This document shows, in pieces, positions 1-10,800 of a stretch of DNA of 27,972 bases. The position numbers were made by a program, and so were the translations under genes. Where the stretch lies: positions 206,401-234,372 of the forward strand of contig MU646836.1 of the NCBI GenBank assembly GCA_026770585.1, written 5' to 3'. How positions within the stretch are numbered: the first letter of the stretch is position 1; each line of letters opens with the position of its first letter. The notes below the pieces were generated by a model. It worked only from the letters and a program-made list of their open reading frames with translations. It searched no databases and had not been told where the DNA came from. The DNA is from Baffinella frigidus. Lineage: Eukaryota; Cryptophyceae; Cryptomonadales; Baffinellaceae.

Positions 1-330
1 CCCTCTCCCCCCAACCCCCCGAGCGGCCCTAGACACCAGGCTCGCGTCGGTGAGTGTCCCATTGGAAGATCTTCGCCGAGCAGGCGGAGATCCGCAGGGC
101 GCGGTTGTACAGGGCAACGTGTACAGAGTGGTGTCTGTCCGTGGGGCCGCCCGTGAGGTGCCGCAGAAGGGCCTGGGTCTGCGCGGGAAGCGATGGCGTC
201 TGCGCCTCCCTCTCCGTGCGCACCCATCGGCTGACAGGCTTGCGTGTCCTTCGGTTGACATGCTGACCACACTCCCTCCCGCTCAAAATCGCCTGGGCTG
301 CCGCTTCTCCTGCCCCCCGGCCGTCGCATC

Positions 331-386
331 GCCTTTCCAGCAACGTTCGGGCAGTCGCCTTTCCAGCAACGTTCGGGCAGGGTGCA
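331..386. repeat. Two-copy direct tandem repeat (about 28 bp)
   Basis: The segment CGCCTTTCCAGCAACGTTCG followed by GGCAG occurs twice back to back. No gene context is recognised. Confidence 0.8.
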
Positions 387-989
387 GCACGTTTCCTCAA
401 GCTGTTCAGCCCACGAAGAGCTACAACTCACGCGTCGACTCACCCCACCGGGAGATACGAAAAGCAGGGGGGGGTGATAAAAGTTGGTGGGATGAGATTT
501 CTAGATTGCAACTGATATGACCTGATGACATCACGGCAACAACACGGTCATGACTGTGTTCTTTTCGTCCTTTGAATCGTCAAAACATGTTAAAAAGTAG
601 GGATAAGGCGGTTCAAGATTTGAACAGATTTGCAGACAAGCTGCAAATCTGGTCAAAATTCCCAAAGGTTCTGACGCGCGATCCATCGGGAGCGGCCCCT
701 TGAACCACAGCGGGCGGAGCCCAATGCTCTATTTGGGAAGTATGGCAGACCCGGTCCTAGCTTGGGGAAGGCATGGGCTGACACCGACAATCCTGTTGAA
801 TAAACACGAAATCAACGAAATCAACAAAGGTTCGGTGTGTGTGCGAGCGCGTTCCTCTTTCTAGTCTTTGGAGAAAAAAAATGGGACAACTCAAACACCC
901 CAACAGCACCACCCTGTACGAAGTATCCCCTCTTCACGAGCCTCTGCACTGAAGAGCTAAACGCGATCCGAAAGCAAAAATGCTTTCTC

Positions 990-1061
990 TGCAGTCCTTT
1001 CTACGGAAGGGCGTGTCGTTGGGCTATGTTGGGCAAAATTAAAAGCTAAAGGACCTAAAGA
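990..1061 (-). repeat. Dispersed repeat family A, inverted copy
   Basis: Read on the minus strand this begins TTTAGGTCCTTTAGC, continues through TTTTGCCCAACATAG and ends CGCCCTTCCGTAGAAAGGA. It matches the plus-strand copy at 25120-25190 over about 70 bp, with few differences, and the copy at 6267-6349. It belongs to a dispersed interspersed-repeat family with most copies near 24.3-25.2 kb. Confidence 0.8.
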
Positions 1062-1084
1062 AAAGCAGGAGAAATGGTGTTTGA

Positions 1085-1632
1085 GGATTTGAGGATTCGA
1101 TTTTCGGGGTTTGGGTTGAGGGTGCAGGGTTTGGAGTCAGGGAATTGGTTTTTTTAGGGTATAGGGTTTGGGGTTGGGGGTTGGGGGTTTAGGGTTTAGG
1201 GTTTAGGGTTTCGGGTTTAGGGTTTAGGGTCTAGGGTTTCGGGTTTAGGGTTTCGGGTTTAGGGTTTAGGGTTCAGGGTTTTGAGGTTCAGGGGTTTTTT
1301 AGGGTTTAGGGTTTAGGGTTTAGGGGTTAGGGGTTGGTGTTTAGGGTTTGGGGTTCAGGGTTGAAAGTTCAGTGTTTAGGGTTTGGGGTTCGGGTTTGAG
1401 GGTTGGGGGTTGAGGGTTTGGGGTTGAGAGTTTGGGGTTTAGGGTTTAAAGTGAAGAGTGCACGATTTGAGTTTGGGGTTTTGGGTTGAGGATTCAGGGT
1501 TTAGGGTTTAGGGTTTAGGGTTTGGGGTTTAGGGTTTAGGGTTTAGGGTTAAGGGTTAAGGGGCTGGATTTAGGGTTTAGGCTTCAGGCTTCAGGCTTTA
1601 GGCTTTAGGGTTTGTGGTTTAGGGTGAGGGGT
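1085..1632 (-). repeat. Degenerate telomere-like block, TTTAGGG on plus strand
   Basis: There are dozens of imperfect TTTAGGG, TTGAGGG and TTCGGGTTTAGGG units over about 550 bp. The array is too degenerate to be a live telomere end. Elsewhere in the window such blocks are introns and the CCCTAAA strand is usually the sense strand. By analogy this could be an intron of a minus-strand gene, but I found no convincing exon pair around it. Confidence 0.9.
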
Positions 1633-2843
1633 TTAGGGCTGCTGCTCTTTACCTCCACATCCATCTGCATTCCACTTTCCATGGTTTTGAGGTTTGAGGT
1701 TTTAGGTTGCGTGTCTTTTTTTAAGTTGGGCGTCGGAGTTGCACATGTGTTTTGGGTTTGGGGTTTTTGGTTTCTGGTTTCTGTTTTTTTGTTTCTTGTT
1801 TCTAGTTTCGGGTTTTGGGAGACTCTTCGCGTCTCTAGGCTGCTGAGTCCACTGAAGCGCCTTGTTCGTGTCAGTCCTGCGGAACGCGGGCGCGCGGCGC
1901 TCGAGGGGCAGAGGTAACACAGGAGCCGGTGTGTTTTAACACGTGTTGCGAAGTTTACAATCTTTTTGAAGTCGGTTGAAATCTTTGAATTGAAAAGCCT
2001 ATAAAAGACCCCCAACCTAAGAAAAGACCCCCAACCTAAAACCTAAAACCTCGAAACCATGGAAAGTGAACAGATCCAAGGGCTGCTCCCCCCATGCCCT
2101 CCCACAGAAGTCATCTCCTCAAACGCGGACGTTTATTTTTTTTAGATTTTGAGGAGAAGTCGGAGAAAGATCTGCCCGGTGGCCACGCCCTTGGGATTGG
2201 GCCGATTTGACGCGTGCTGCAACCCGTTTTAACCCGTTGCCAGACGCCTCCTCGCTGCCCCTCGCTGTCTTCCAGGCACCGTACCCTGCCGGCAGTGAGC
2301 GGGCTGACAGCCACGATTATCAACGATGACGTGACGAGGCACGCCTGGTCGGCAGCCTTGGGTGGAAACTAGGGTGAACACAAGTGTTAGATTCGAGCGG
2401 CCCAGATTATATGCTACCTTCTCATCTCTTCTATCCATTGCATCCTCGGAATTCTCTCTCTCTCTCTGCCCCCCTCGTATCTCTCCACTCGCGAGTATCG
2501 CACCACCCATCTGCTAGCCTGGAAAACGCCGCAGGGTCTGGCCTTCAAATCCCTCCTGCCATCCTGGAATTTGCGACAGCAGCCTGCTGACCCATCCCAT
2601 ACTTGCAGGTTGCGGAGGCGGTGAGTAAAGGGCTTGCGAGAGAGAGAGAGGAGAAAGAAGTTTCCTTTCGGGTGCGTTCGAGCTCCTTTCGGGTGCGTTC
2701 GAGCTTCGGCTCCCCCCTCCTGGCTTTGTCGCCGCCTGAATTGGTCTCGCCAATTTGGCGAGACAGCGATTGTATTACTTGTTGAGAAGTGACGGGCAGA
2801 TCGTATTCCTCTCAGAGACTCTGATTCTGAGACTCCCACCAGA
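1633..2843. other. No firm gene; possible exon-like segments and short repeats
   Basis: Three segments look partly coding but cannot be joined to anything. The first is plus 1840-1913, bounded by CTCTAG and GTAACA. The second is minus about 1682-1651, an ATG followed by nine codons and a GAG|GTAAAG donor. The third is plus from 2059, a 28-codon ATG frame. The two ATG contexts (AAACCATGGAAAGTG) are inverted copies of each other. A 23-bp direct duplication (CCTTTCGGGTGCGTTCGAGC) lies at about 2664-2707. Short CTAAAACC runs lie at 2014-2052. Confidence 0.35.
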
Positions 2844-5182
2844 ATGTCGACAGCATTTCGGAAAGTCGGGGAACTCACTGCCGCCGCGGGAAAGGGCAAG
2901 GTCCACCGCCGAGGGGACCCTGCACCCTGCACCCTAAACCCTAAACCCTGAACCTTTAACCCTGAACCCCAAACCCTAAACCCTAAACCCGAAACCCGAA
3001 ACCCTCAACCCGAAACCAGGTGGATGAGGTGAAGAGGCTGATCGCAGCGCACTGAAATGTCAAGGAGAGAGACTCGGTGAGTTGAATCCTAAACCCTAGA
3101 CCCTAGCCCTGAACCCCTACGACCTAAACGCAGCGCACGCAAGTATCAAGGGGACTTGGTGAGGTTTCCGGGTGGTCTGGGGATATTGCCCCATGTAGGA
3201 TCCCGGAGTGACTTTACACAGGTCACGTCCGCTCAGTCACGTCCACTATAAGGAGATGTAAGCCCACTGCACGTGCGGCTCCGTCCTTCTCTCAGTGAAA
3301 CCTAACTCGCACACGATGTCTCCGTGTGTCTCTAGCGCCCGAGCGGAGCCCTTCCGCCAGAGGTTCTGAGCCCGGACCGTTCCCGGTGGACGGTTCGGAG
3401 CCAGACCACACCTGCAGCGCGCCATCATGGCTCCTCAAGATCGTCCATCCAGGGGGAGATCTCCTCAACTCCTCCATGCCGGCGGCGGCACCGCCCCGGC
3501 TCTCAGGCTGCGCTGAGACGAGGCACGCCTCGCGTCCGGAGTTCCACCCGACTGACCTGACTCCACCAGCGCAACCGGGGGGGGGGAATGCCACCTTTCT
3601 TCCCTCCCTTTCGACGGCCTGCCAATAAGCCCGTCACCGCGGCGCGTCCCCTCGACGACGGCGCGCCCACTCAAGGCCGGCGGCAACGACACCGCCCCGG
3701 CTCGCGCCACAACGGACCCCTGCACCCCTCGCTCGGCAGTTACGCACTCCATCTGCGCAGGGGGGTCACAAGAGGGGGAGAGCCTCACCGGTTCGGGAAA
3801 CCAGCGCTCCCTCCGGGACTAGCTTTGCAGAGGGGTTGTTCATGTCGTGCCAAGGAGAGAGATTGAGTGAGTATCTCTTCTCCCTTCCCCCCCTCTCGCC
3901 CTCCCTCCGTCCATCCATCCCTTTCTTGTGGGATTCGCAGATCGGTCAGTATGTCCGCGGTACTGATTAATAATTGCTCGGTAAGATGACATCGTGTTAC
4001 CTAATCCGTCGAACACATTGCCTGCGAAGACCACTGTAAGGTGGTCAGGTGGAGTTTTGAAAGAAAGTCTGTATGCTATAACAACCTCAAAGCAAATCAT
4101 TTGGATTTAGGGTTCAAAGTTCGCCAACCTTACACCCTACACCCTACACCCTACACCCTACACCCTACACCCTACACCCTACACCCTACACCCTACACTA
4201 AACACGCATGTCTTGACACACTACACCCTCAACACTAAACCCTAAACCTTAAACCGTGAACCCTGAGGCCTAATCCCTGAAACCTGAAACCTGAACCCTG
4301 AACACTCAACACCGAACCCAAAACTCAAAACCCCAAGTTCTGAACCCTCAGTCCTAAACTCTAAACCCTCAACCCTTGACCCTGCACCCTGAACCCTGAA
4401 CCCTAATACCCGATCTACCAGGCTGCGGTCAAAGGCTTTGCTTTCGTGGTCAAGGTGCTCCTTCCAAATCACTGAACCCCATACCCTATACCCCATACCC
4501 TATACCCTAAACCTTGAACCTTGAACCCTACACTCTACAACCTAAACCCTGAACCCTGAACTATACAACCCAAAACCAACACCCTGAACCACAAACACTA
4601 AACCTTCAACTCTGAACCCTAACTCTTGATTCCTCAACACTGAAAACTAATCACTCATCACTAAACACCAAGCACTAAACAATAAACACTAAGCACTAAG
4701 CACTAAAAACTAAACACTAAACATTAAACAATGAACACTAAACACTAAACACTAAACACCAAACACTAAATACTAAACACTAAACACTAAACACTAAACA
4801 CTAAACACTAAACACTCAACTCTGAACAATAAACACTGAACACTAAACACTCCACAGCAATAAAACCAAAACTCAAAACAAAAACCTTCAACTGTAAACC
4901 CAAAACCCAAAACCCAAAAACCAAAACAAAAAATCCAAAACCCAAAACCCAAAACCCAAAACCCAAAACCCAAAACCCAAAACCCAAAACCCAAAACCCA
5001 CAACACTAAACCCAAAACCCTCAACTCTCTGTATACTCTAAACCCAAAACCCTCAATCTCAAACCCCAAACCCTAAACCCTAAACCCTAAACCCTAAACC
5101 TTAAACCCTAACCCCAACAGTCCAAACTCAAAACCTAAAGGTGCTGCTCGAGGCGGGCGCGGACAAGAACGTCAAGACCGAG
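2844..5182 (+). CDS. Fragmentary ankyrin-repeat gene (possible pseudogene)
   Basis: I recognise ankyrin-repeat helices split over four exons. Exon 1 (2844-2900) starts at an ATG and ends in LTAAAGKGK. After a phase-0 intron, exon 2 (3020-3076) reads VDEVKRLIAAH, then TGA, then NVKERDS, and has a GTGAGT donor. Exon 4422-4454 encodes AAVKGFAFVVK. Exon 5141-5182 encodes VLLEAGADKNVKTE, also followed by GTGAGA. The last two join in phase to give the second helix and loop of a canonical repeat (VVKxLLxxGADxN). Ankyrin repeats are 33-residue protein-binding modules, so a partner cannot be predicted. The TGA at 3053-3055 sits where repeats usually carry Ala, and the TPL-containing start of the second repeat was not found. 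So this is a decayed gene, a sequencing error or an incomplete model. Introns 2901-3019 and 4455-5140 are telomere-like repeat. Confidence 0.62.
2923..3013 (+). repeat. Telomere-like repeat filling ankyrin intron 1 (CCCTAAA)
   Basis: Imperfect CCCTAAA and CCCGAAA units fill most of intron 2901-3019 and run to within a few bases of its acceptor (CGAAACCAG). Confidence 0.9.
3130..3163 (+). repeat. Decayed copy of ankyrin exon 2 inside the following intron
   Basis: GCAGCGCAC, then an AAGTATCAAG-like stretch and a GTGAGG donor-like end, repeat the 3' half of exon 2 (3044-3082). Here the codon at the TGA position is GCA. Another weaker copy is at 3842-3874. These are intron-resident echoes of the exon. 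Confidence 0.6.
3174..3275 (+). repeat. Dispersed repeat family B, single copy
   Basis: This copy starts GGTCTGGGGATATTGCCCC and includes GGAGTGACTTTACACAGGTC and TATAAGGAGATGTAAGCCCA. It matches the arm at 23418-23510 and, inverted, the arm at 24050-24121. It lies in the space between ankyrin exons. Confidence 0.75.
3842..3874 (+). repeat. Second decayed copy of ankyrin exon 2 end
   Basis: TGCCAAGGAGAGAGATTGAG followed by TGAGT resembles the exon-2 end (TCAAGGAGAGAGACTCG|GTGAGT). It has a stop in the exon-2 frame and no matching acceptor, so I take it as a non-functional copy. Confidence 0.45.
4126..4198 (+). repeat. Homogeneous CCCTACA tandem array
   Basis: About ten near-perfect units of the 7-mer CCCTACA, one base away from CCCTAAA. 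This array is far more uniform than the surrounding telomere-like DNA. Confidence 0.95.
4220..4411 (+). repeat. Degenerate CCCTAAA/CCCTGAA block before ankyrin exon
   Basis: Mixed CCCTAAA, CCCTGAA and CACTCAA units end about 10 bp before the acceptor of exon 4422-4454. Confidence 0.9.
4480..5136 (+). repeat. Telomere-like intron with successive variant arrays
   Basis: This fills ankyrin intron 4455-5140. CCCTAAA/CCCTATA units come first, then a run of CACTAAA 7-mers (about 4640-4850). A CCCAAAA array follows (about 4895-5000), then CCCTAAA again, ending at the acceptor ACCTAAAG. The variants are grouped rather than mixed. Confidence 0.92.
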
Positions 5183-6266
5183 GTGAGACACAGGGGACGG
5201 GAAAGGCATTAATTTTTACGTTCTCTCCAATAAAACACAGGCTGGGGGTTGCGTCAAGGGTGCGGACTGACTGGCAGCGTACTGGCGAAGGTTGGACCAT
5301 TTATGGTTGCTCGATGCACGGGAATTGCTCCGACATCCGCGCCAGAAGCTGGGCGGTGCTGGTTTCCACACCTGCTTTCTCACGTCAAGAATTTCGAGAA
5401 TTTCGAGCGACTCAGGCCATACTATTTGCATTTCGTTCAGTAAAAGGCCGCATCGGGTGTGCGTTATTTTTCACACTTTCTTGGACACATGCTACCCCCA
5501 TCCTTAAAAACCGCATCAAAATGGTTTTGACGCATGACGATTCTTTGCCATGGTGGGAGTTGTACTAGAAATGGACATGGGTGGGCATGGGCGGTGTGGT
5601 TCAGCAGAGCGCTGACGCCTGCAGGGAGCACCTGCCCCCCACCCGCCCAGAATACTTTCAACAGAAAACCCCGCACCCACCCAAAATACGTCCCACCTAT
5701 CCACAAGAGGTCCCACCCACCCAAAAGACGTCCCAGCAGGCAACACTTGCACATCTGGCAAGGCCTTATTTCGAAAACACGTACCAACACTACCTAGGAG
5801 CTAAGTAGCCGAGAAGGTCCTGGCGAGAGAGGGCCTCTCTGGCAGAACGGCTCCGCTCGGGAGCTTGAGACACACAGAGACATCGTGTGCGAGTAAGGCT
5901 TCACTGGAGGAAACAGGGGCTCCCCACGAGTGAGGGAGATACAGTGGCGAGTCCCTCAGTGGGGGGACAGTGTGTCTCTTCTATATCTCCTTATGGTGAA
6001 CGTGACTTGCCTCGTACAGATAAAATATTACAGGGCATAACCTTGGCGTGTTTGCTGGGACAAAATCTCGGAATTAGAGAGAGGAGAGAGGAGAGAGCGC
6101 AGATGGGAGAGCGCAGAGGTGCGCGGGGGGGGGGGGGGGGCTCGAGGGTAGCGAGGGCGTGCAGGCGATCTAGCTTCCGTGGGGAGTCATTGAGTCATTG
6201 AGGGTTTAATTAAGAGGATTCGCCGTTTTGCCAAACCCATATGCCATCGCAGGGTCTACGGATGTC

Positions 6267-6349
6267 TTTTAGGTCCTTGAGGTTTTGAACGCTCCCAACA
6301 TAGCCGAACACCTCGCCCTTCCACAGTTATTTCCGAAAGGATGTGCAGG
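6267..6349 (+). repeat. Dispersed repeat family A, copy
   Basis: TTTTAGGTCCTTGAGGTTTT, then CTCCCAACATAGCCGAACAC, CGCCCTTCC and CCGAAAGGATGTGCAG follow the same order as at 25120-25190. Confidence 0.7.
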
Positions 6350-7435
6350 AAAAAAAATGTTGGTTTCAGACATTTTTGAATTTCAATTTCCGTTATTTTG
6401 GTCCTTAATTGGTACCGATCGGGCCTCAAATGGCTCCAAGTTTTGCCATAGCGGGCATCTCTACGATTTTACAAAGAGACGTTTTTCTCTCCGCGATGCT
6501 CCCTGCAACTGCGCGCATCGCACGCTTCGTCACAAACTCGCCGGGCGTCTGGGCGGCGCACCAGCGCCCGGCGTGCTCGTACCCGTGGCCAGGATCCCGT
6601 GCTGACCCCGCCCGTGCGGGATCCCGACTGGCAACGAACGTGGCGACACGGAGGGGAGCAGAGCATCCGCGGCGGAACGGCGCACAGTTCGTGCACGGGA
6701 TCCTGCTTGATATTCCGCATGCCCGTGCCGTCCGCCCTTCCCGCGCCGCAAAGGGGCAGAGTGCCATGTGGAGCGAAGCTGCGAGACAGCGTTCCTTGCA
6801 TGGAGGAGTCTTGCAGCGGGGAATGTTGGGTGGGGGGGGGAAGAGGGCCGGTGGGACACAGAGCTGCTCAACAAAACCGGAAGGCGTGGGTGGCTGGGGA
6901 AGCGAGAGTTGGTGGCAGGCAAGCTCCCTCCAGAACAGCTGATCTCAGACATCAGAACGGTTGAGACGTTTTCTTTGCCTGCCCTATTCTCGTTGACTCT
7001 CTCTCACAAAATCTTTCACGCAATGGCATCTACCCACCGTCTCCCTTCCCACTCCCCCCACCTCTACCGAAAGATCCTCCGTCGGCCCGGGGTTCTCAGG
7101 GGGTTCAGCTGAGTGATGAAGGAGGAGGGCTAGCTGTGTTCTACTTGGGGCGTCCCACCCCAAGAACCCTGCCCATGGGGCGCCTGCAGCATATCGTCCA
7201 TGCCCCATCTCCCTCATCTTCTGCTTCTTCATAATAAATCCGTCGTTTGACCGAGTTTCATCTTTCCGTCTCCCCATTTCAGATGTACCTTTCTTCGAAA
7301 CCAGCATTTACATGTTGACAGTGGTTTTCAGAACGCTGCTGGGCAACAGTGAGTCATACCCCCCCCCCCCCTCCTCTGGCGCAGGAGCATGCAATACACG
7401 TCATCATCGGCGCGAACATCGGGGTGCCATCCCTC

Positions 7436-7560
7436 CCCCAAACCCCAAACCCCAATCACAAACCCGCAACCCGAAACCACAAACCCCAAACCCCAAACCC
7501 CGAACCTTGAACCCGACTCTCTAAGCCCCAAACCCTACACCATAAACTCTGAAATTCCAC
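7436..7560 (+). repeat. CCCCAAA/CCCTAAA telomere-like block
   Basis: CCCCAAA, CCCGAAA and CCCTACA units. It lies upstream of the first recognised rhomboid exon, probably in an intron of that gene. Confidence 0.85.
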
Positions 7561-7847
7561 ACTCAATCCCCGTCTTTGATGCAAATCATCTCAAGCACTT
7601 GACCCCCAAACCTGGGTGCTCGAATCTCTGGGCTCTGATAAGCCAGCGAGTTTCTGCGAACGCGGATCGGCTCTGTGTGGAATCTCCAGGAGCGCCCAGC
7701 GCCCTCAACTTTCCAAACCATTTCCAAAGGAAAACTACCACCCCGGAATCACCTCTCGTAGGTATTCGCGCAACGGAGGAGCGTGGGCTTCAGCAGGCTC
7801 GTAACCTTGATCAGCCTGAGGAGGCTCGTAACCTTCAAACCTGGCAG

Positions 7848-10800
7848 GTTTTCGTGATGTGGCAGAGTCTGAAGCTGCGGAGGTTCATGGCGAAGAACTT
7901 CGCACTCTCCACCACCGGGGTAAGGAGTTTAGGTTTGAGGGTTGAGGGTGGATGGTTTAGGGTTGAGGTTCCCCATGTCCCCCTGCACCCAACACCCGAG
8001 ACCTGTTTAGGGTGTGGGGTGTAGGGGTTTGGGGTGTCCATTTGGGGGTGCGGGGTCTCGGGTCTTGGGAAGAACCCCTCCCCCACTGCCATGCGAGATT
8101 GGAAGAAAGCCTATCTCTAAAACCTGTTTCAGCCTAATTCCAGGCGTCACGCTTGGAATTAGTGCCTTGAAATGGAAATTGCCAGGATCCCTTCGCGACC
8201 CTGAATAGATTCTATTTCAGATGTGACTTGGCGTTGGAGCCATTCCGTACTTTTAGGGATTCAAAATAACTGGGTTTGTACCAGAAATATTTTAGATAGA
8301 CACCTCGCGAAACAAAACCTATTCTGTAATGGGACTAGATCCTCCCGCTCGGTCGAGGGACACTTCCTCGGAGCACAGCATGGTGGATTGGCTGTTCCTC
8401 GGCCCCCACGGACAACACTGTGCTCGCACGCTCAGCCAGCATAATCCCAATCGTTGAAAATGCCCGAGGATGGATTCCTCGGATCTCATCCCCCTGTCGC
8501 CTTCCTCCGGGTTTCAGGTTTCGGTTCTACGGGGTTTGAAGTTAGGGTTTCGGGGTTAGCCTTCCTCACCGCTCCCCTCACCCCCCCTGCCGCACTCCCT
8601 TCGCAGGTCCTGGTCGACTGGAAATTCCACACGGTCCTCACTTCGGTTTTCTCGCACTATGACTGGGTCCATCTCCCTAAACCCTGAACACCAGCCCCTT
8701 AACCCTAAAGCCTGAACTATGAACACTGCACCCTAAACCCTGAACCCTAAACCATGAGCACTGAACCCTCAACCCTAAACCCTAAACCCTAAACCCCAAA
8801 CCCTAAACCCTAAACCCTAAACCCTAAACCCTACGCCTTAAACCATTGACCCTGAACCCTACACCCTAAACCCTAAACCCAGCGCCTTAAACCCTAAACC
8901 ATAAACCCTAAATGTTAAAACCTAAACTCTCAACCCGAAACCCTTAACCCTACACCCTACACCCTACACCCTACACCCTACACCCTAAACACTAAACTTT
9001 AAACCCTAAACCCTCAACCCTCAACCCTAAACCCTGAACCCTATACCCTAAACCCTAAACCCCAAACCCTAAACCCTAAACCCTAAACCCCAAACCCTAA
9101 ACCCTAAACCCCAAACCCTAAACCCTAAACCCCGAACCCCAAACCGTAAACCGTATACCCCAAGCACAAATCTCAAACCCTAATCCCTAAAACCTAAACC
9201 CTGACCCCCACACCCTTAACCCTAAACCCTCAACCCTGAACCTCAAACCCTAAGCCCTGAACCCCATACCCTGAATCCTAAACCAGGTGCATCTGGGGAC
9301 CAACATAGTGACGCTTCTCCTCTTCGGTGCGTGTCCGAAGAGGGGCTCTCTCAACCTACCGTTGCCATTCCGAAGGGTTGGTTGTGCTCTCCGAAGGGGT
9401 GGTTGACATCCTGAAGGGTTGCGTGGGTCCATGTCGGGATCAGACTAGGTTTTAGTGTTTAGGGTTCAGGGTTTAGGGTTTAGGAATTAGGGATTAGGGT
9501 TTAGGGTTTAGTGTTTAGGACGCCGCCTTGCTCCCCATCTTGGCTGCCCCACTTCCCGTAGTGTAGAAATGGGCACCTTCTTACGGGCATCATGGTCCAA
9601 CCCTGCATCCGAAACCCTCCATCGTCCCTTCCCTCGGCATCAACCTAACTTTGGCATTCTCAAAGGTCAAATGGGCAAGCTGGGTGTGTGGTACCGATCC
9701 GTCAGCTTTGGAGAGAACAAGAGCCTGGTCGCGCCCAATTGGTGTTATGGCCGAATCAACTGAGACAGAGCTAAACCCCCACCTTAGATCGAAGACTCTT
9801 CCGGCTATCCCGCGTGAGCGTGTGCCCACCCCACAACATCTGCCGGCCTCGGCTTTGCCCCAGCCCTGCAGGGCTCCTCCGGGGGGGGGGTTACGTGCGA
9901 ATCTCAGTGTGTACTGGCATCTCAGGTTGACCTTCATTTCCCGCCTGGGAATTGGCGAATCCGTAATCCAGATCTGAAGGAGGAGCCCCTAGCTCTGCCT
10001 GGACAAAACTGCGCTCGCCATAATTGCATGTTAGTTACCCTTTGTATTGGAGTTTCTACTCCACGTGTGTTTTACGGCGAGTCCAGTTTGACCCAGGCAG
10101 CGGTAGAAACCCCGCAAAAGGGCCTTGGGTGGTAGGGCGATCGACAGAGTGAGGCAAGTACCTTTCTCTGAAGTCTGCGAGGTGAGCTGAAGGTTGTGAG
10201 CCCTGCAGGGACCGAGACGCTGGCAGTTCTCGGGGCCCGCAGGTTCGTAGCCCTCTACATGGTCGGAGGCCTCTTTTCGAGCTGCTGCCAGGTCTTTCTG
10301 CACTGCCGGGCCGCTTGAATAACCCTTCAGTGTTTGGGGAAACCCGTTAGGGTTTGGGGAAACCCTTGAGGGTTGGGAGAAACCCTTTAGGGTTTGAGGT
10401 TTAGGAGTAAACCCTCGACAGTTTGGGGTTGGGAGGTTGAGAGGTTGGGAGTTAGGTGTTGGTGCTCATGGTGTGGGGTCCCTCCGTTACCACCAGCCAT
10501 TCTCTCGAACGTGGTCCTATCCTTCTGTTCTGGCGTATGTTGCACTGGGGGGGGCACAGTGATATACAGGCGTTCTCGGATCACACCCGCTCCAACACAT
10601 CAAACCAACGCCTCCACACTCTCCCCGAATCGCCCCCCCCCACCAACCTTGGATGCTTGATCCTGCATTCTCTCGAGGTCGCCAGTGTTCCGTCCCACCA
10701 ACGCATCACACACCCATCAAGCATAAAATGATGTGTTGCCGTGTGCCTCATCACGCGCATCGCCCGGCACCTGAATCGTAAAGCAACCTTTTTGTCCCTC

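Larger units (their letters stand above)
1..1084. other. No recognised gene; short tandem and dispersed repeats
   Basis: I recognise no protein family here. The frames open in this stretch overlap one another on both strands and have no family motif. A good 5' splice-like site (TCG|GTGAGT) lies at 49/50, just after CAG|GCTCGCGTCG, so the window may open inside the last bases of an exon; this is weak. A direct duplication of about 28 bp, containing CCTTTCCAGCAACGTTCGGG, occupies roughly 331-386. An inverted copy of a dispersed repeat lies at 990-1061 and is listed separately. Confidence 0.5.
5183..7847. other. No recognised gene; probable 5' region of the rhomboid gene
   Basis: No protein family is recognised. 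A short CCCACCCACCCAAAA-type repeat lies at about 5640-5735. A family B fragment in inverted orientation (containing ATCTCCTTATGGTGAACGTG) lies at about 5982-6010. A G run lies at about 6124-6140, and a family A copy at 6267-6349. An ATG at 7312 followed by twelve codons and a GTGAGT donor (7349) could be a first exon, but its phase 1 does not fit the next acceptor at 7847. The rhomboid gene lacks its start and most of its first membrane segment, so missing exons probably lie here. Confidence 0.5.

Noticed and set aside
1085-1632. Live telomere end or chromosome terminus
   Set aside because: The units are too degenerate, the block is internal, and similar blocks occur throughout the window in introns.
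1840-1913. Exon bounded by CTCTAG and GTAACA
   Set aside because: It has good-looking edges and open frames but no family match and no partner exon.
4794-5069. Minus-strand frame of repeated Gly-Phe-Trp-Val-Leu residues
   Set aside because: It is a translation of the CCCAAAA/CCCTAAA array and not a protein; the same holds for similar frames at 4242-4496 and 21886-22272.
4126-5136. CRISPR-like array
   Set aside because: The 7-bp units have no spacers, and the locus is eukaryotic with spliced genes.
7312-7348. ATG plus GTGAGT donor as first exon of the rhomboid gene
   Set aside because: It ends in phase 1 while the first recognised rhomboid exon needs phase 0, and it does not supply the missing membrane segment.
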